DNA of 64,000 nucleotides from Ceratotherium simum simum. Taxonomy: Eukaryota; Chordata; Mammalia; Perissodactyla; Rhinocerotidae. The stretch covers positions 2,074,013 through 2,138,012 of the forward strand of contig NW_004454160.1 in NCBI RefSeq assembly GCF_000283155.1, read 5' to 3'. Numbering within the stretch: position 1 is the first letter of the stretch; every line of letters starts with the position of its first letter. A model generated the notes under the pieces. That model worked only from the letters and a program-made list of their open reading frames with translations. It was not told the origin of the DNA and did not search any database. Below, in pieces: positions 28,001-40,359 of this stretch. The position numbers were made by a program, and so were the translations under genes.

Positions 28001-29062
28001 TGTTGGGGAAGAAGGACAATCCCCCTCCACCCTTTCTCTTAAGGTTCTTATGGCTGGCAAATAATTAAAAAGACAGGTTAGCAGGAGAAAACAATACCAA
28101 GTTTAATAACATGTATACATGTGAGAAACCAGGGAAACTGAGTTTCTTAACACAAGAGTGGCAATTCTCATCTTAGATACTATCTTCAGCTAAAGACAAA
28201 GGAGGATGTTGGGAGTGGCCAGTGGTTTGGGATTTCAGAGGGGAAGAAGACAATTTACATAGAGAGAGAAATGTAAATGTTTGTCAGACAATTCTTATTT
28301 ATTTATTTATCTTTTTTTGGTGAGGAAGATCAGCCCTGAGCTAATATCCGTGCTAATCCTCCTCTTTTTGCTGAGGAAGACCGGCTCTGAGCTAACATCT
28401 ATTGCCAATCCTCCTCCTCTTTTTCCCCAAAGCCCCAGCAGATAGTTGCATGTCATAGCTGCACATCCTTCTAGTTGCTGTATGTGGGACACAGCCTCAG
28501 CATGGCTGGAGAAGCGGTGAGTCGCTGCGCGCCCGGGATCTGAACCCGGGCCGCCAGTAGCGGAGCGCGCGCACTTAACCGCTAAGCCACGGGGCCGGCC
28601 CCTGTCAGACAATTCTTTACAGGGCCACCTATAGAGAATGTGGCTGGAGAGACAGGAATCACAGTAATCAAGAGTATGTAGATTTAAGTCCTTTCCTTCC
28701 ATACTGAGAAGTTTCCAGAAACAAGGCCATCCCCACCTCTTCCCAGCACACAGAGGGAGACACCTTTACAAACAGAGATTTCCCTTATAAATGTAAACGT
28801 TCGTCTGGCAACTCCTTGCAGGGCCACCTAGAGAATGTGGCCTGGGAGAGAGAGAATTTTTGATAAGAGGGGCTTGTTGGTGCCTTTCCTATTATAACAT
28901 CTATTTTGCAGTATATTACAGCCATCATATGATAGTAACTCCTTCCTTGAACAAGTCTTCTATGTTAAATTCTTTAGGCACTTTGGGGGAGGTCAAATGT
29001 CCATCAGAGAAAATAATCAAGGTAAAGAGATATATTTCAGGGTGGTCAATTTTGATCTCCCA
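28001..29062 (-). mobile_element. Class I ERV LTR (copy C), with internal duplication and SINE insert
   Basis: Same family as copies A and B; starts TGTTGGGGAAGAAGGACAAT and ends near AAAGAGATATATTTCAGGGT. The ERE SINE at 28297-28602 is inserted in it. The segment CAGGGCCACCTA...GAGAATGTGG occurs twice, at about 28620 and 28819, so copy C carries an imperfect duplication of about 200 bases. No retroviral genes. Confidence 0.75.
28297..28602 (-). mobile_element. ERE-type SINE inside LTR copy C
   Basis: Complement of the ERE head at the right end (CTAAGCCACGGGGCCGGCCC), A/T tail at the left. A perfect 15-base target duplication TGTCAGACAATTCTT flanks it (28282-28296 and 28603-28617). It has both the AGATAGTTG..CATAGCTGCA segment of the young form and the doubled GAGGAAGA..AGCTAACAT module. 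Confidence 0.95.
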
Positions 29063-29069
29063 CATCCTC

Positions 29070-31050
29070 ATCTGAAAAACAGAGTTATTGTGAACATGTC
29101 CTGAAGAAAATGGATGTGAAAATGCTTTGAAAACACACATCCTAAACAACTGTTACTTGTTATTACTGTACAGTGATGAGAAATAAGAGCCACTATTGTT
29201 CTGGATATGTTTGAAGAGTATATACTTGATAAAAAAAAAAAGGCAAGTGTGTTTAAAGATGACCATTTATTTTCTCTTATTCTACAACCATTTTCATTGA
29301 ACGTGTTTTTCTTGTAGCCATTTTATTTATTGATCTTTCCTTTTCTCCGGAGTCTCTTCTTGCTCTGCCCATCTGTACAAGATTATAAAAGGTACCTCAA
29401 ATACAAGTGGAATGAACAAGAGTTGAAGCATATGGTGTGAATATTTATTTATTCATTTATGTATTTGTTTATTCATATTTATGGCTCAATTAAAATATGC
29501 CAGGAACTATGCAAATAAGAAAGAATCTATACTCTTAAGAAACACATAGTGTGTGAGCCACGCAGTCATGCAAGTCAGTGGCACTATTACAAAACAGTGT
29601 GAAAAGTACTCTGATGAGGGTGTTCTCAGATGCTCTACTAGACATTAGATTGGCTGGCTGAGATTCTGGGCTGGGCTGAGGAAGGTCCCAATGCCGGGAA
29701 TATTGAGCTGAATATTGAAAGACCTCCGGAGCAATCTAGTAAATAAATCACACCTTGTGCAGAGGGAATGAGATGCCTAAAAGTACCAATGCATGAGAAA
29801 CCATGGTATATTCCGGAAACTGCAAGTAGATCAGCAATATCAGAATGTAGGCTGTGAGGGAATAGTGATGAGTCCTGACACAGGAGAATGGACACCGGCC
29901 AGGTCAGGAAGAGCCATGCAATAAAAGGACTGTGCATGTTACAAAAAAAAACAGATCAGGAAGCATTGAAGGGATAGAGAAGATGATCAGGTGGTGGGGT
30001 TTTATCTGGAGTATATATATAAAAGAGAGATTCTAGGTGTGGATATGTTGACAACAGTCATTTATAAAATACTGTGGAGCCTTTGACCCTATTTGTATTG
30101 TCTAGTTGTTTTAGTTCTCTCACTGGCCATCCTACTGAATGTCTTTGGACCATTTCAATGGCTGTAACTTTTGTAATAAGAGAGTAGAATGAGGAAAAAC
30201 ATAAACTAAAAATTGAACATTTTACTCTACTAAGCCTTTGAACAAGTACAGTAGTTCTACCATTGGTCATCCAAATGACTTACGTGATGGGGGTGGACCA
30301 AATAGAATAATGTATACGGAAGCAGTTTGTGAGCAACAGTGCCCATCAAGTGCTAGCTATTAGTATTATAACATATATTTTGTGTCTAGATGCTTTGGAT
30401 AGAGAGATGATAACATAGGCAGCATTTCCAATCCATGTAGATAATCAAAGGGCTATTACAAGTAAATCTGGGAAAACCATGTAGGGAGGCAGGAAATTCA
30501 CTGAAAGATCAGAAACATAGGTTTGTGAACTGCTCTAGAATGGAATGCTGTGCATAGTGATGAGTTTGGTGTAGAGACATAGCAGAGAGCAACAGGACAG
30601 CTTGTAAATTGGATTTTTACCCAAACCCCTGAAGGTCAACAGAAGCCCACAAATAATTATCCAGAGAGTGGAAAAACTGGCATGTTGAAGTCAGTGAGCC
30701 TTTCCCTCAGGGGAAATGGGAGTGCTTGGCAACCAGCCTCATTATTCACAACCTTGCTCTTGCTGTGGCTAGCAAGATTGGGAGGCATCATTCAACATAC
30801 CGTGGAACAGCAGTAGCAATGAAAGTGTGGGTAGTCCTCCACAGGCTACCCCAGGAAATTAGGTCCATTCAACAGTCAAGACACATTTACAGGGAGTCTA
30901 TATATGCCCGGCACACAGTGAGTGCTCAGTAAATGTTAGCCTCAGTTATTATAGCCCAGTGTCTAGCATACAGCAGGTTCTGAATGATTACTTATTGTGG
31001 AAGGGATCTAGAAACAGACTTACCATGTTGCTGGACCAGAATTTCTGCCA
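29070..31050. other. Intergenic DNA
   Basis: No gene recognised. A T/A-rich (TTTA)n-like stretch and old repeat piece lie at 29440-29620. A TGAGTGCTCAGTAAATGTTAG tail of L2/MIR type occurs near 30920. Confidence 0.55.
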
Positions 31051-31394
31051 TTACATGTTCCTTCCAAGTCCACCACAGCAGATACTGCTGGCCGATCATC
31101 AATCTTGTTCTTCTCCAGGGAACACTTACCCTGTGGGCTCACAGGTAGACTACATTTCCCAGCCTTCTTGGAGTTAGGTGTTGTCACATGACTGAATTCT
31201 AGCAACAGGATGTAAGCAGAATTGATGAGAGCTAAATTCCATCCCTTAAAGCCTCCTTCATAATCTCCACTTCCTGTAATAATCTTACTTCATGTAATGA
31301 GAGAGTAAGATGCTACAGAACCAACCCATCCCACAGAAAACAACTATCAAGTCTGAACATAATGCAAAAAGCAGCTATCTAAAGGTATTGGAAA

Positions 31395-32765
31395 GTACTG
31401 AATAGTGAATAGTATACTCTTTGCTCATATTGAGAATATATAAAGAACTCTTACAACGCAATGATAAGAAGAAATCCAATTTTTAAAAATGAGCAAAAGC
31501 CTTGAACAGATACTTCACAAAATAAAATGCAGATGGTCCCTGACTTACGATGGTTTGACTTATGATTTTTCAACTTTACAATGGTGTGAAAATGATAGGC
31601 ATTCAGTAGAAACCATACTTCAAATTTTGAGTTTTGATCTTTTCCTGGACTAGCGATACGTAGTACGATGCTCTCTCATGATGCTGGGCAGCAGCAGCGA
31701 GTCCTCAGCTCCCAGTCAGCCACGTGGTCACAAGGCTGAACAACGATACACTTACAACCATCCTGTACACACACGACCATTCTGTTTTCCACTTTCAGTA
31801 GAGTATTCAATAAATTACAATACTTTATTATAAAATAGGCTTTGTATTAGATGATTTTGCCCAACTGTAGGCTAATGTAAGTGTTCTGAGCACACTTAAG
31901 GTAGGCTAGGTTAAGCTACGATGTTTGATAGGTTAGGTGTATTAAATGTATTTTCGACTTACGATATTTTCAACTTACAACGGGTTTATCAGAATGTAAC
32001 CCCATATTAAGTTGAGGAAGATCTTTATATAAATAGACAACAAGCATAGGAAAAGATGCACAGCATCACTAGTTATTAGGACCATGCAAATGAAAACCAA
32101 GATTCTATTATATATCCACTAGAATGGCTAAAATTAAAAACACAGGCAATTCCTAGTATTGATGAGGACTAGAGCTCTCAGACATTACTGTTGAGAATAC
32201 AAGATGGTACAGCCTTTTTAGTAAACAGTATGGCAATATCTTCTAAAGTTAAGTGTACACTTACCCTATGACACAGTAATCCCACTTCTAGGTATTTACA
32301 CAAGAGAAATGAAAATATACGTACACACAAAGCCATCTATGCAAATCATAGCAGCATTATTCTTAATAACTAAAAACTAGAACTCACCCAAATGTCCATC
32401 AACTGGTGAATGGATTAACAAATCATGGTGTATCTGTCCAACAAAATACTACTCAGCAATAGAAAGAAATGAACTACTAATACAATCATCAATATGGATT
32501 ATGCTGAGCAAAGGAAACATGCCACAAAATAATACATATTGTATTCCAATTATATGGAATTCAAGAACAGGCAAAATTTATCTATATTGACAGAAAGCTG
32601 CCTGGGGCTAAGGATGGGGAGAGTGGTTCAGATGTAAAGGGGCACCAAGAACTTTTTAGGGTGTTGGAGATGGCTATATTTTGATTGTCACCGTGGTTAT
32701 ACAACTGTACACAATTACCAAAAGTTCATCAAACTGTACCATAAAAGTGGATGAATTTTATTTTA
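31395..32765 (+). mobile_element. LINE-1 3' end
   Basis: Contains the end of ORF2 and the 3'UTR: CAAATGAAAACCAAGATTCT, AATCCCACTTCTAGGTATTT, CCAAATGTCCATCAACTGGT and GTTCATCAAACTGTACCATA, in the normal order. A Tigger-like element interrupts it at 31530-32014. Confidence 0.9.
31530..32014 (+). mobile_element. Tigger-like non-autonomous DNA transposon in L1
   Basis: Starts CAGATGGTCCCTGACTTACG; its far end near 32014 is the imperfect complement (AAGTTGAGGAAGATCT). The interior has CGACTTACGATATTTTCAAC. L1 sequence resumes on both sides. It has no transposase. The type is known from mammals; I do not assign a subfamily. Confidence 0.8.
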
Positions 32766-33489
32766 CAAAACCCTCTCATGAACCTCCCTCTCTTACTCAT
32801 CTGCTGGCTGATGGTGGCGCCCAGAGAGGCCTTGGAAGCCGTGTGTTGACAATGGTAGAGCCCTATCACCTGGGTCCCTTAGTGAATGTGTGGGGCAGAA
32901 CCCTCCCCCACACTGCTGACCAAGAACCCCACACTGGACAGTTATATGAGTGAGAAATAAACGGTTACAGTGTTATGCCTCTGAAATCTGGGGAGTTACA
33001 GAAGCTACAATTTCCTTTACTAATATACCCCCAAAGTAAAACACACAGTCAAGACTGCTTAAATTGTTCCTGCTCAAGTCACACTATTTAAACCACAGGA
33101 AAATCAGTGATAACCTAAATGTCCAAAATAAGGGAACAAGTAGGTAAATTATAATATATTCATCATAAATAATATTTTTTATAATAACTACTTACCCAAT
33201 AATTATGTAGTAACCTGGTTCCACACTCAAAATGTGAAATGAAAAAGGCAAAGCCCAGAATTGGATCTATGCTATTGTGTCAGGAGGCCCAGATACCTTA
33301 ACTTGTGTGTGTCCAAGTCTTTAAACATATTTAGGCCTCTCTGAGAGACCTACCTGGCATAGGTTTGCATGTGGGACTGAGGAACCTATTGAGTAAAACT
33401 TCCTCTTAAGGAGAAGAGAATCAAGTTATGTAAGCTCAGCCCAGGAACAGTCGGCAAAAAAGAAAAGGCAATGATAAGAAGACTGTCTG

Positions 33490-33850
33490 CCATCTGGTTT
33501 GCGCACCCCACCCCCCCACAACTATGGACTTACAGATGCTCAAGGAAGAAGGGACTGCGAGGTAAAGCTTGTAAAAACTACGAGTACAGTTTCACTAAAA
33601 TCTCCACGTTTGCACTGCTTTCTGGCCTGTGTCCCTGATTCTAACAGAGCCCGTTTGTTGATGAAGGCGAGAAAGCTGACCAAGGAGCCGAACCGGCCCT
33701 TATTGGCTGATGGAAGAAGAAGGAGGAGGGAGGAGCTGGGGCAGCTTCTCAGGTTTCTGTGGCAGCACTGGCAACAGGAGACATTTCCAAAAGGAGATGC
33801 TACAAAGGAGAGGAAAATTGGAGACAGCATATGATAGCTGGAGGATTAGT
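33490..33850. other. Unique GC-richer segment, function unknown
   Basis: GC content is higher than in its A/T-rich surroundings, and no repeat was recognised. An open frame of 111 codons on the plus strand (33499-33834) and one of 96 on the minus strand overlap it; neither shows a known domain. It could be a regulatory element or a non-coding transcript exon, or nothing. Confidence 0.35.
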
Positions 33851-34171
33851 TCTCGAGGACTCACGAACTCGTTAGGAGAGATTTGAGGACTGGAATTTCT
33901 GCGGAATGGGAGGGGGGATAATCAGAAAAATATTATCTGATTATTGTTAGCATGACCTGATGTTCACCCCCAGGCTGGTCTAGCCTGTAGGCGTAAGATT
34001 TGTCTCTGTGTATTTATGTTTGTGTTCATGTGTGTTTTTCACTATACTTTTGTAAAAAAAAAACAGGCAAACATATGAATAAAGTGTGAAACAGAACACA
34101 TAAATTAAACATAGTAAAATGGTAGGATCATAGATAATTTTTTCTTTTGTTTTGATTCTGTTCACTTTATT

Positions 34172-34409
34172 TTGTGTGTGTGTGTGTGAGGAAGATTAGC
34201 CCTGAGCTAACATTTGTCACCAATCCTCCTCTTTTTGCTGAGGAAGATTGGCCCTGGGCTAACAACAATGCCCATCTTCCTCCACTTTATATGGGATGCC
34301 GCTGCAGCATGGCTTGACAAGCGGTGCGTAGGTGTGCGCCCCAGATCTGAACCCCGGGCCACTGCAGCAGAGCATGCGCACTTAACCACTATGCCACTGG
34401 GCTGGCCCC
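34172..34409 (-). mobile_element. ERE-type SINE, long form
   Basis: Left end is a (TG)n tail with GAGGAAGATTAGCCCTGAGC; right end is the complement of the ERE head (TATGCCACTGGGCTGGCCCC). It lies about 30 bases from the next ERE, in the same orientation. Confidence 0.9.
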
Positions 34410-34436
34410 TTTGGCTTGTTTTTTAAATTTTTATTA

Positions 34437-34637
34437 ATTTTTTTTTTTTTTTTTGGTGAGGAAGATTGTCCCTGAGCTAACATCTGTGCCAATCTTCCTC
34501 TATTTCGTTTGTGGGATGCCTCCACAGCGTAGCTTGGTGAGTGGTATGTAGGTCCCCAACCAGGATCCGAACCCGCAAACCCTGGGCCGCCGAAGCGGAG
34601 CACGCGAGTTTAACCACTACGCCACTAGGCCGGCCCC
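34437..34637 (-). mobile_element. ERE-type SINE
   Basis: T-rich left tail, GAGGAAGATTGTCCCTGAGC, and a right end GCCACTAGGCCGGCCCC. Only one copy of the GAGGAAGATT module is present, so it is a shorter form than its neighbour. Confidence 0.9.
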
Positions 34638-35944
34638 TATTATTGTTTTTATAGAACATAATATGATACACAATTCAATCCTCCAGTTATTTGTCCTATA
34701 ATTTCTCAATAATTTATTCCTTCTTGTCCTCATAGCGTAGACATTAGAAGAACAGAAAGAATAAGACATCAAGATCTCCTCTGACCAGTGCGTATTCTAA
34801 AATAAACATAAAGCTATCACAAAGGATATATTGGAGTTAATTTTTTTTTTAATTTTAATTTTTTGCTTTCTGCTATCATCTCACGGCAAGTTTACCATTC
34901 TCCTGCAGTTTGAGCACGGCCTTTTGTACAGAAAGAAATCTGAGACAGCAAAGGGAACTTTCCCTGGGCCTGCAGGGACAATGTGAGTCAGCAAAGCTTA
35001 GCATTTATCACTCGGCATTTCCAGTCTGTCCTGAAGCTCTACCAGTGACTACCTTGATGGATGATAACGTGAGTCTCACAGCTAAGAATGAATGAAAGGC
35101 TCTCCCGACACCTGGAGATTTAACATATTTACCAGTCCCATTTAGTCTCAGAAAATAATTCCCTCTTCATTCGTTCATTAATTCATTGAGCATTTATGTA
35201 CTTATTCATCCAATTTATATTTCCAGGCCTGGCATTATATTATATGCTGGTTATAAACAACTCCACACAAAGCAAATATTCCTGAGAAAACAGACACATA
35301 GAAACAATCAAGTATCAAAAGTATTTCCTAGCAGTGATGTGTTTTGTAGAACATAGCCAAGAGAGATGTTAACTTTTCCCTCGAAGAAAAGAAGGCAGAG
35401 TGTCTGCCTGACACAAGGCTCACCAGCTTTCTGGACCATGATATCTGTCCTCACTGCTGACCCCTGACTGCTAAGCTGATGCTGTATATTTAAGATCTTT
35501 TTATGGCAGCATCCATTTCCAAGTTCCAATGTTTATATTATTAGGAAAGACTAAGCTGCTGTGACAAGGGCCCCAAAATACAGTACTTAAAAAAAACAGA
35601 AGTTGCTGTCTCGCACACCTAATGGTCCCATAGTGAGCAGTCCAAGTTGGTTGGCAGCTCTACTCCATCAGGTCATTCAGGGGCTCATGTTCCTTCCACC
35701 TTGTTGCTGCGCCATCTCCTTTGGTACTTTCCTTGTTTCCATGATCAAAGTTGCTTTTATTGCAAGAACTTATCATTCTCCCTCAATGTCCAAAATTTTC
35801 CAATAGAAGTACACTTGTACTTGTACACTTGTAAAGTATGTGTTAGAAAAGAACAGTAGAAATGTATTAAATGTGTTAATTCTCTTTCAGAATAAGGGTG
35901 TTAGAACCATAGGTTATTTTTGGCTTCAAAGGGGGCTTAGAGCT

Positions 35945-36311
35945 TGTGATAGTTAATTTTATGTGTCAACTTAGAGGGCAATTTAGGATGAGATTAGCAT
36001 TTAAATTGCTGAATTTTGACTAAGCAGATTGCCCACCATAATGTGGGTGAGCTTCATCAAATCAGTTGAAAGAATAGAACAAAATACTGGTCTCCCTGAG
36101 CCAAATTGAATTCTCCAGCAGACTGCCCACAGATTTTATCTTCACCACTGGCTCTCCTGGGTCTCCAGCCTGCTGGCCCACTCTGCAGAGTTTGGACTTG
36201 TCAGCCTCCATAATTGCATGAGCCAATTCCTCATAATAAATCTCTTTCTATATGTATATATATATACACATCCCATTGGTTCTGTTTCTCTGGGGAACCC
36301 TGACTAATACA
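35945..36311 (+). mobile_element. MLT2-type (ERVL) LTR
   Basis: Starts TGTGATAGTTAATTTTATGT and ends GGGAACCCTGACTAATACA. Interior words CACCATAATGTGGGTGAGCT and GGGTCTCCAGCCTGCTGGCC, then CCAATTCCTCATAATAAATC with a (TA)n run, fit the MLT2 consensus as I remember it. Solo LTR. Confidence 0.85.
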
Positions 36312-36841
36312 GAACCCAATGCTACTCTGTTTAACAACATGCTGTTTAACACAGAATCATTGAGTCAGAACCCTTTCCTTCTTGATTGACCTCCTTTTCC
36401 CCTTTCCTTATTTATTCTTTCTTCCCCCACTCTCATCTTATGATGTGTCCCTCTTTTTCTGAGGCAATCCCTACTCTACCTGTGTTTAGTACTCACTCTT
36501 CCCAAACTTCTTAGAACCTATACACACACAAAGAAATTAATAAACACCTTTGCTTACAGTGTCACAGATTTGATTCAACAAATGCTTCTTGAACTTTTAC
36601 ACAGTACAAGACCTCTACCATGTACAGAGGATAGAAACAGGAATTGAACACAGTCCTCAACTTTGAGAAACTCAAATAAATTGGGATTAAATAATATTTG
36701 GATAAACCAAGTGTTTCTTTTTTACCTCCTTAAAATTTGACAAGTCCAGGGGGATTGTATTGTCTGGACAAATAATGTTTAATTCCATTACCTTATGGAT
36801 TTTCCCAGACAGTTGCTTTTCCTCGTTGATGTTTTGACTCT

Positions 36842-37101
36842 TTTTTTTTTTTTCTCAATTTTTTTTTTGATGAGGAAGATTGGCTCTGAGCTAACATCTG
36901 TTGCCAATCTTCCTCTTTTTGCTTGAGGAAGATTGTCCCTGAGCTAACATCAGTGCCAATCTTCCTCTATTTTGTATGTGGGTCACTGCCACAGCATGGC
37001 TTGATGAATGGTATAGGTCCACGTCCAGGATCTGAACCCACGAACCCTGGGCCACCAAAGTGGAGCATGCAAACTTAACCACTGTGCCACTGGGCTGGCC
37101 C
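36842..37101 (-). mobile_element. ERE-type SINE, long form
   Basis: T-rich left tail, doubled GAGGAAGATTG module, and right end GTGCCACTGGGCTGGCCC. Flanked by a 15-base target duplication with one mismatch (TGATGTTTTGACTCT at 36827-36841; TGATGTATTGACTCT at 37102-37116). Confidence 0.93.
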
Positions 37102-37349
37102 TGATGTATTGACTCTTATGCTTCATTCATAGGCAGACACTTTGGATTCCAGAAACAAAGATCCAAATATATTAGGGCCAAATATCAATAGGTCCCTGGA
37201 GTCCTGTGGTCAGCACCTCATGCCACCCCAGTACTGTCATCATTGTGGACCATTTCTTGAGCACCTACTTGTCCAAAAGATTTCACTTGAGACTCAGGAT
37301 TCACACTGAGGTGGCCTACGTCATAAAGTGTTTTCAGTTGCTTTATTTC

Positions 37350-37610
37350 TATTTCAACACATATAGTGTTTATTATGCGCCAGGCATTGTTATAAACACT
37401 TTTATATACATTCATTCATTCATTACTCAGAACAACCCCTCTAATCTCTTCCATAATACACTAGAGATTATATTAACCTCTATATGAGGAATACAGAGAT
37501 TTTAAAACATGCCAATGTCATGCAGCTAACCTCATTGCAGAGTTGAGATTTGAACTCAGAGAGTCTAGCTCCAAAGTTTATACTTATAACCACAACACGG
37601 CTGTCTTTCT
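37350..37610 (-). repeat. MIR SINE, reversed
   Basis: Reads as the complement of MIR with TTATTATGCGCCAGGCATTG, then GTTGAGATTTGAACTCAGAG and TATAACCACAACACGGCTGT. Confidence 0.75.
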
Positions 37611-37619
37611 ACTTGCTTT

Positions 37620-38640
37620 ATGGAAACAAATAAATAAATGAAACCAAGAAAATATCCCTAGACTACCTGCCTCTGGCTTACGATATGTTCAGTGCTGACT
37701 TCCCACTCTGATGGTTACACAAAATACCACCAAGGATGGGCACACCGGTGACATTCCTGTTGGTTCCTGCCTGGCTGTCTATTCTCTCAAGACCTCCAAG
37801 ACCCCCTAGTAAACCCATTTGGTTCCCACTTGCAGGTTCAGCTCCATCCCCGACTCAGAGAGGGACTGATACCTAGGAAGAGTGTTAGGAACCACAGAAC
37901 CAAAGCTCCTTGACTTAGAATCAAGTCAATCTCCTGCTAGTCCTGCTGGGACCTTGTACTTTTGTTTGTGGAGTATGTTCTTATTTCAAACACCCCACTT
38001 TCTACTGCAACATTGGTGACTGGGTGCCTTTTTTCCCCCCCTGTGTCTAATTTCCTACCTCGACTGTTGGCTTAGACCTCTAGTTCTTGTCTTCCTTCTC
38101 CCAGTCCTAGAGATTAAAGTCCTGGCCCTGACCCTCAATTTCCTGGCTAGGTTCCCGATGCCACGTGGTATCCTGCCAGGCTTTCTGAGGCTCTGCACTG
38201 CTCACCTGCCTGGTTATTTACCTGCTGCAACTCCCTGGACATCGTCATGTTACCTACTGCTGAAGCCTATCTCAACCTGGTAGAATGGTCAGATTTGAGG
38301 ATCTTAGCCTTCTCCTGGTTAGCCCATCACCAATGCTAACAGAAGCCTGGTTCTGACCCGAAACTCAACCCTAATCTAGCTGAAGGGAGAGAGACCAGAA
38401 TAAACGGAAGAGACAGGACCCAAGCAAAAAGTTAGAGGTGGGAATACTTACTGGTCAGATATGATTTTAATAGACCTTATAATGGCACAGGGAAGCTTTG
38501 CATGGTACAGGGCCCTGAGCATAAAAAGGGTATCTTGGAATCTTCGTTCAGTTCTGCTGGAAGGTGTGATATCTGAGGGACAGTTTGTGGTCAACAGGCC
38601 ATCTTCAAATCAAATTAGATCTGCAGGCTCTGTGCAGTTG
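37620..38640. other. Intergenic DNA
   Basis: No gene or clear repeat recognised in this stretch. Confidence 0.55.
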
Positions 38641-38656
38641 CCTTGCCCCTCATTTA

Positions 38657-38800
38657 TATAGCAGGAGTTCTTAACCGCGGGTCTATGTATTCCTAGGGGG
38701 TCTATATGCAGGCTTTGGGATAAGTATGCCTCTGAGTGTTTTTCTTGAGAGAAGGCTCAGTTGCTTAGATCAGATTTTCATATGAACCTATGACTGACAA
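38657..38800 (+). mobile_element. Probable hAT-type element fragment
   Basis: GTTCTTAACCGCGGGTCTAT, then CCTAGGGGGTCTATATGC and ATCAGATTTTCATATGAACC resemble a non-autonomous hAT family. The right end is lost. Weak call. Confidence 0.4.
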
Positions 38801-38871
38801 TGCTAGAAACTTTCCTACAATGATCAGCAAGGCTGAGTTAAGGGTTATACATATATAAGGCTGAGTTATAT

Positions 38872-38897
38872 TATACATATATAATTATATATGTATA
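38872..38897. repeat. 26-base perfect A/T palindrome
   Basis: The half TATACATATATAA is followed directly by its complement TTATATATGTATA. Just upstream, a GGCTGAGTTA...TTATACATATAT unit is repeated (from about 38830 and 38859). Confidence 0.9.
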
Positions 38898-40359
38898 TAT
38901 ACATTAGGTCTACATTCAACCCTGCTCTCTTTCAAGACCAACTGGTAAAGTGATTCACTAGCTTTAGGATGTGATGCTTGATTGAAATTAGTCTAATTAG
39001 TTTGATAGCATCATAGACTTCTAAGTAAATGAAAACAGAAAGTTTGAAAAAGACCGCACTCTGGGGAAAAGATCAGAATGCAGAGGTTTGATCTAATTTG
39101 GAGGTACAAAATACAACATGCTGCAGAGATCTGTAGCAGCAAGAAGCACAGGAGACACCTGTATTCAGATGGGGTGGTCTTGGGTGGTTCGGGGGGGCAG
39201 GTGCTCTGGAAGATATTTTACCTAAAGAGAAACACTTTGGTCTTTTCCCTAAAGAGAAGCTCATTGTCCTGAAACTTCAAAGGAAGAGCACTCCTGACCT
39301 TGCGGTTCACACTAAGCTAGGATTATCAATTGACCTCATTTCCAAACTAGCCATGTACGGCTGTGGGCAGAGGTCAGAGCCACAGTGAATCAGAAGAGTG
39401 GAAAAAAGCTTAGAGATCCTCTGGCTGATGGGTCACTAACTGCCAGACACAAACACATGTGTTTTCGGCCCACTGAGTGTTTCAAAAGCAGTTTGAGCCA
39501 ATACTGGAAAATTAAGGGATTTCACATGCTAATCGAGATTTCCATTTCTTTTGAAAAGTCTGAAAACACGGCAACACTGTTCTCAAGTACCCACTGGGCC
39601 CACTCGTTGGCTGTCCCCATTAGAAGGGGAAGTGCTTGCTAGTTCCTCTGGGGCCCACTCTGGAGGCTGGGAACTGTGTTATTGGGGAATTGAGAGGGGA
39701 AGAGCCAAAATGACAGGGGCAAGTTAAATTACATATTAGAGAGCCTGTGCCCCTCATGGCTCATCACAGGAGAGGGCCTGAGTCCACTCTGTCAGAAGTT
39801 GCCTAGACTCCAGGAGAATTCCATCATGCTCCCCATGAGCCTGTTTAGGGTCTCACACGCCCTGTGGCCTGGAGCTGGTTTTATTCCTTCGTCACATGTA
39901 TTGCACTCACCCTTTACAACCAGGACACCTTATTCCCGGTTTTCAGCTCATTCTCCCAACACAAGTTCAAATTTGATTCCAATATCCACTCCCAGCTTAT
40001 AACGGATCAATATTTACCCTTTCAACAAACAATTTCTGGTTGCCTATAATCTGTCAATTGCACAAGGTGCTGAAGAATTGAAAATAGGACTTAGTCCTGC
40101 CGAGAGACGAACTTAACACGAAGACAGCGGCTAATGTGACCAAAATGTTTGCAGGGAAGTGGGGAGCACATCTGACTTGGTAATAGAAGTCTGTCCATCA
40201 GATGGCGCTCAAGAGATTTCAGTTTAACAAAGCAACGACAGGAGAGGAAAAAATCAAAATTCACCCCTTGGAAGAGCAAATAGTAGAATGGCTTCTATTT
40301 CACGTGTACTTTGATGTTTTATCACCCCTCTAACTGTTACATTCCCCAACCCCCAGGGC

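Larger units (their letters stand above)
31090..33030 (+). mobile_element. Old LTR-like repeat, split by an L1
   Basis: The flanks of the L1 look like two halves of one old LTR-like repeat: GTAGACTACATTTCCCAGCC on the left (about 31090-31320) and GAGAAATAAACGGTTACAGT on the right (about 32770-33030). The family is not assigned and the outer limits are approximate. Confidence 0.45.

Noticed and set aside
28307..28702. 131-codon open frame on the minus strand
   Set aside because: It is the sequence of an ERE SINE and its LTR host, read through.
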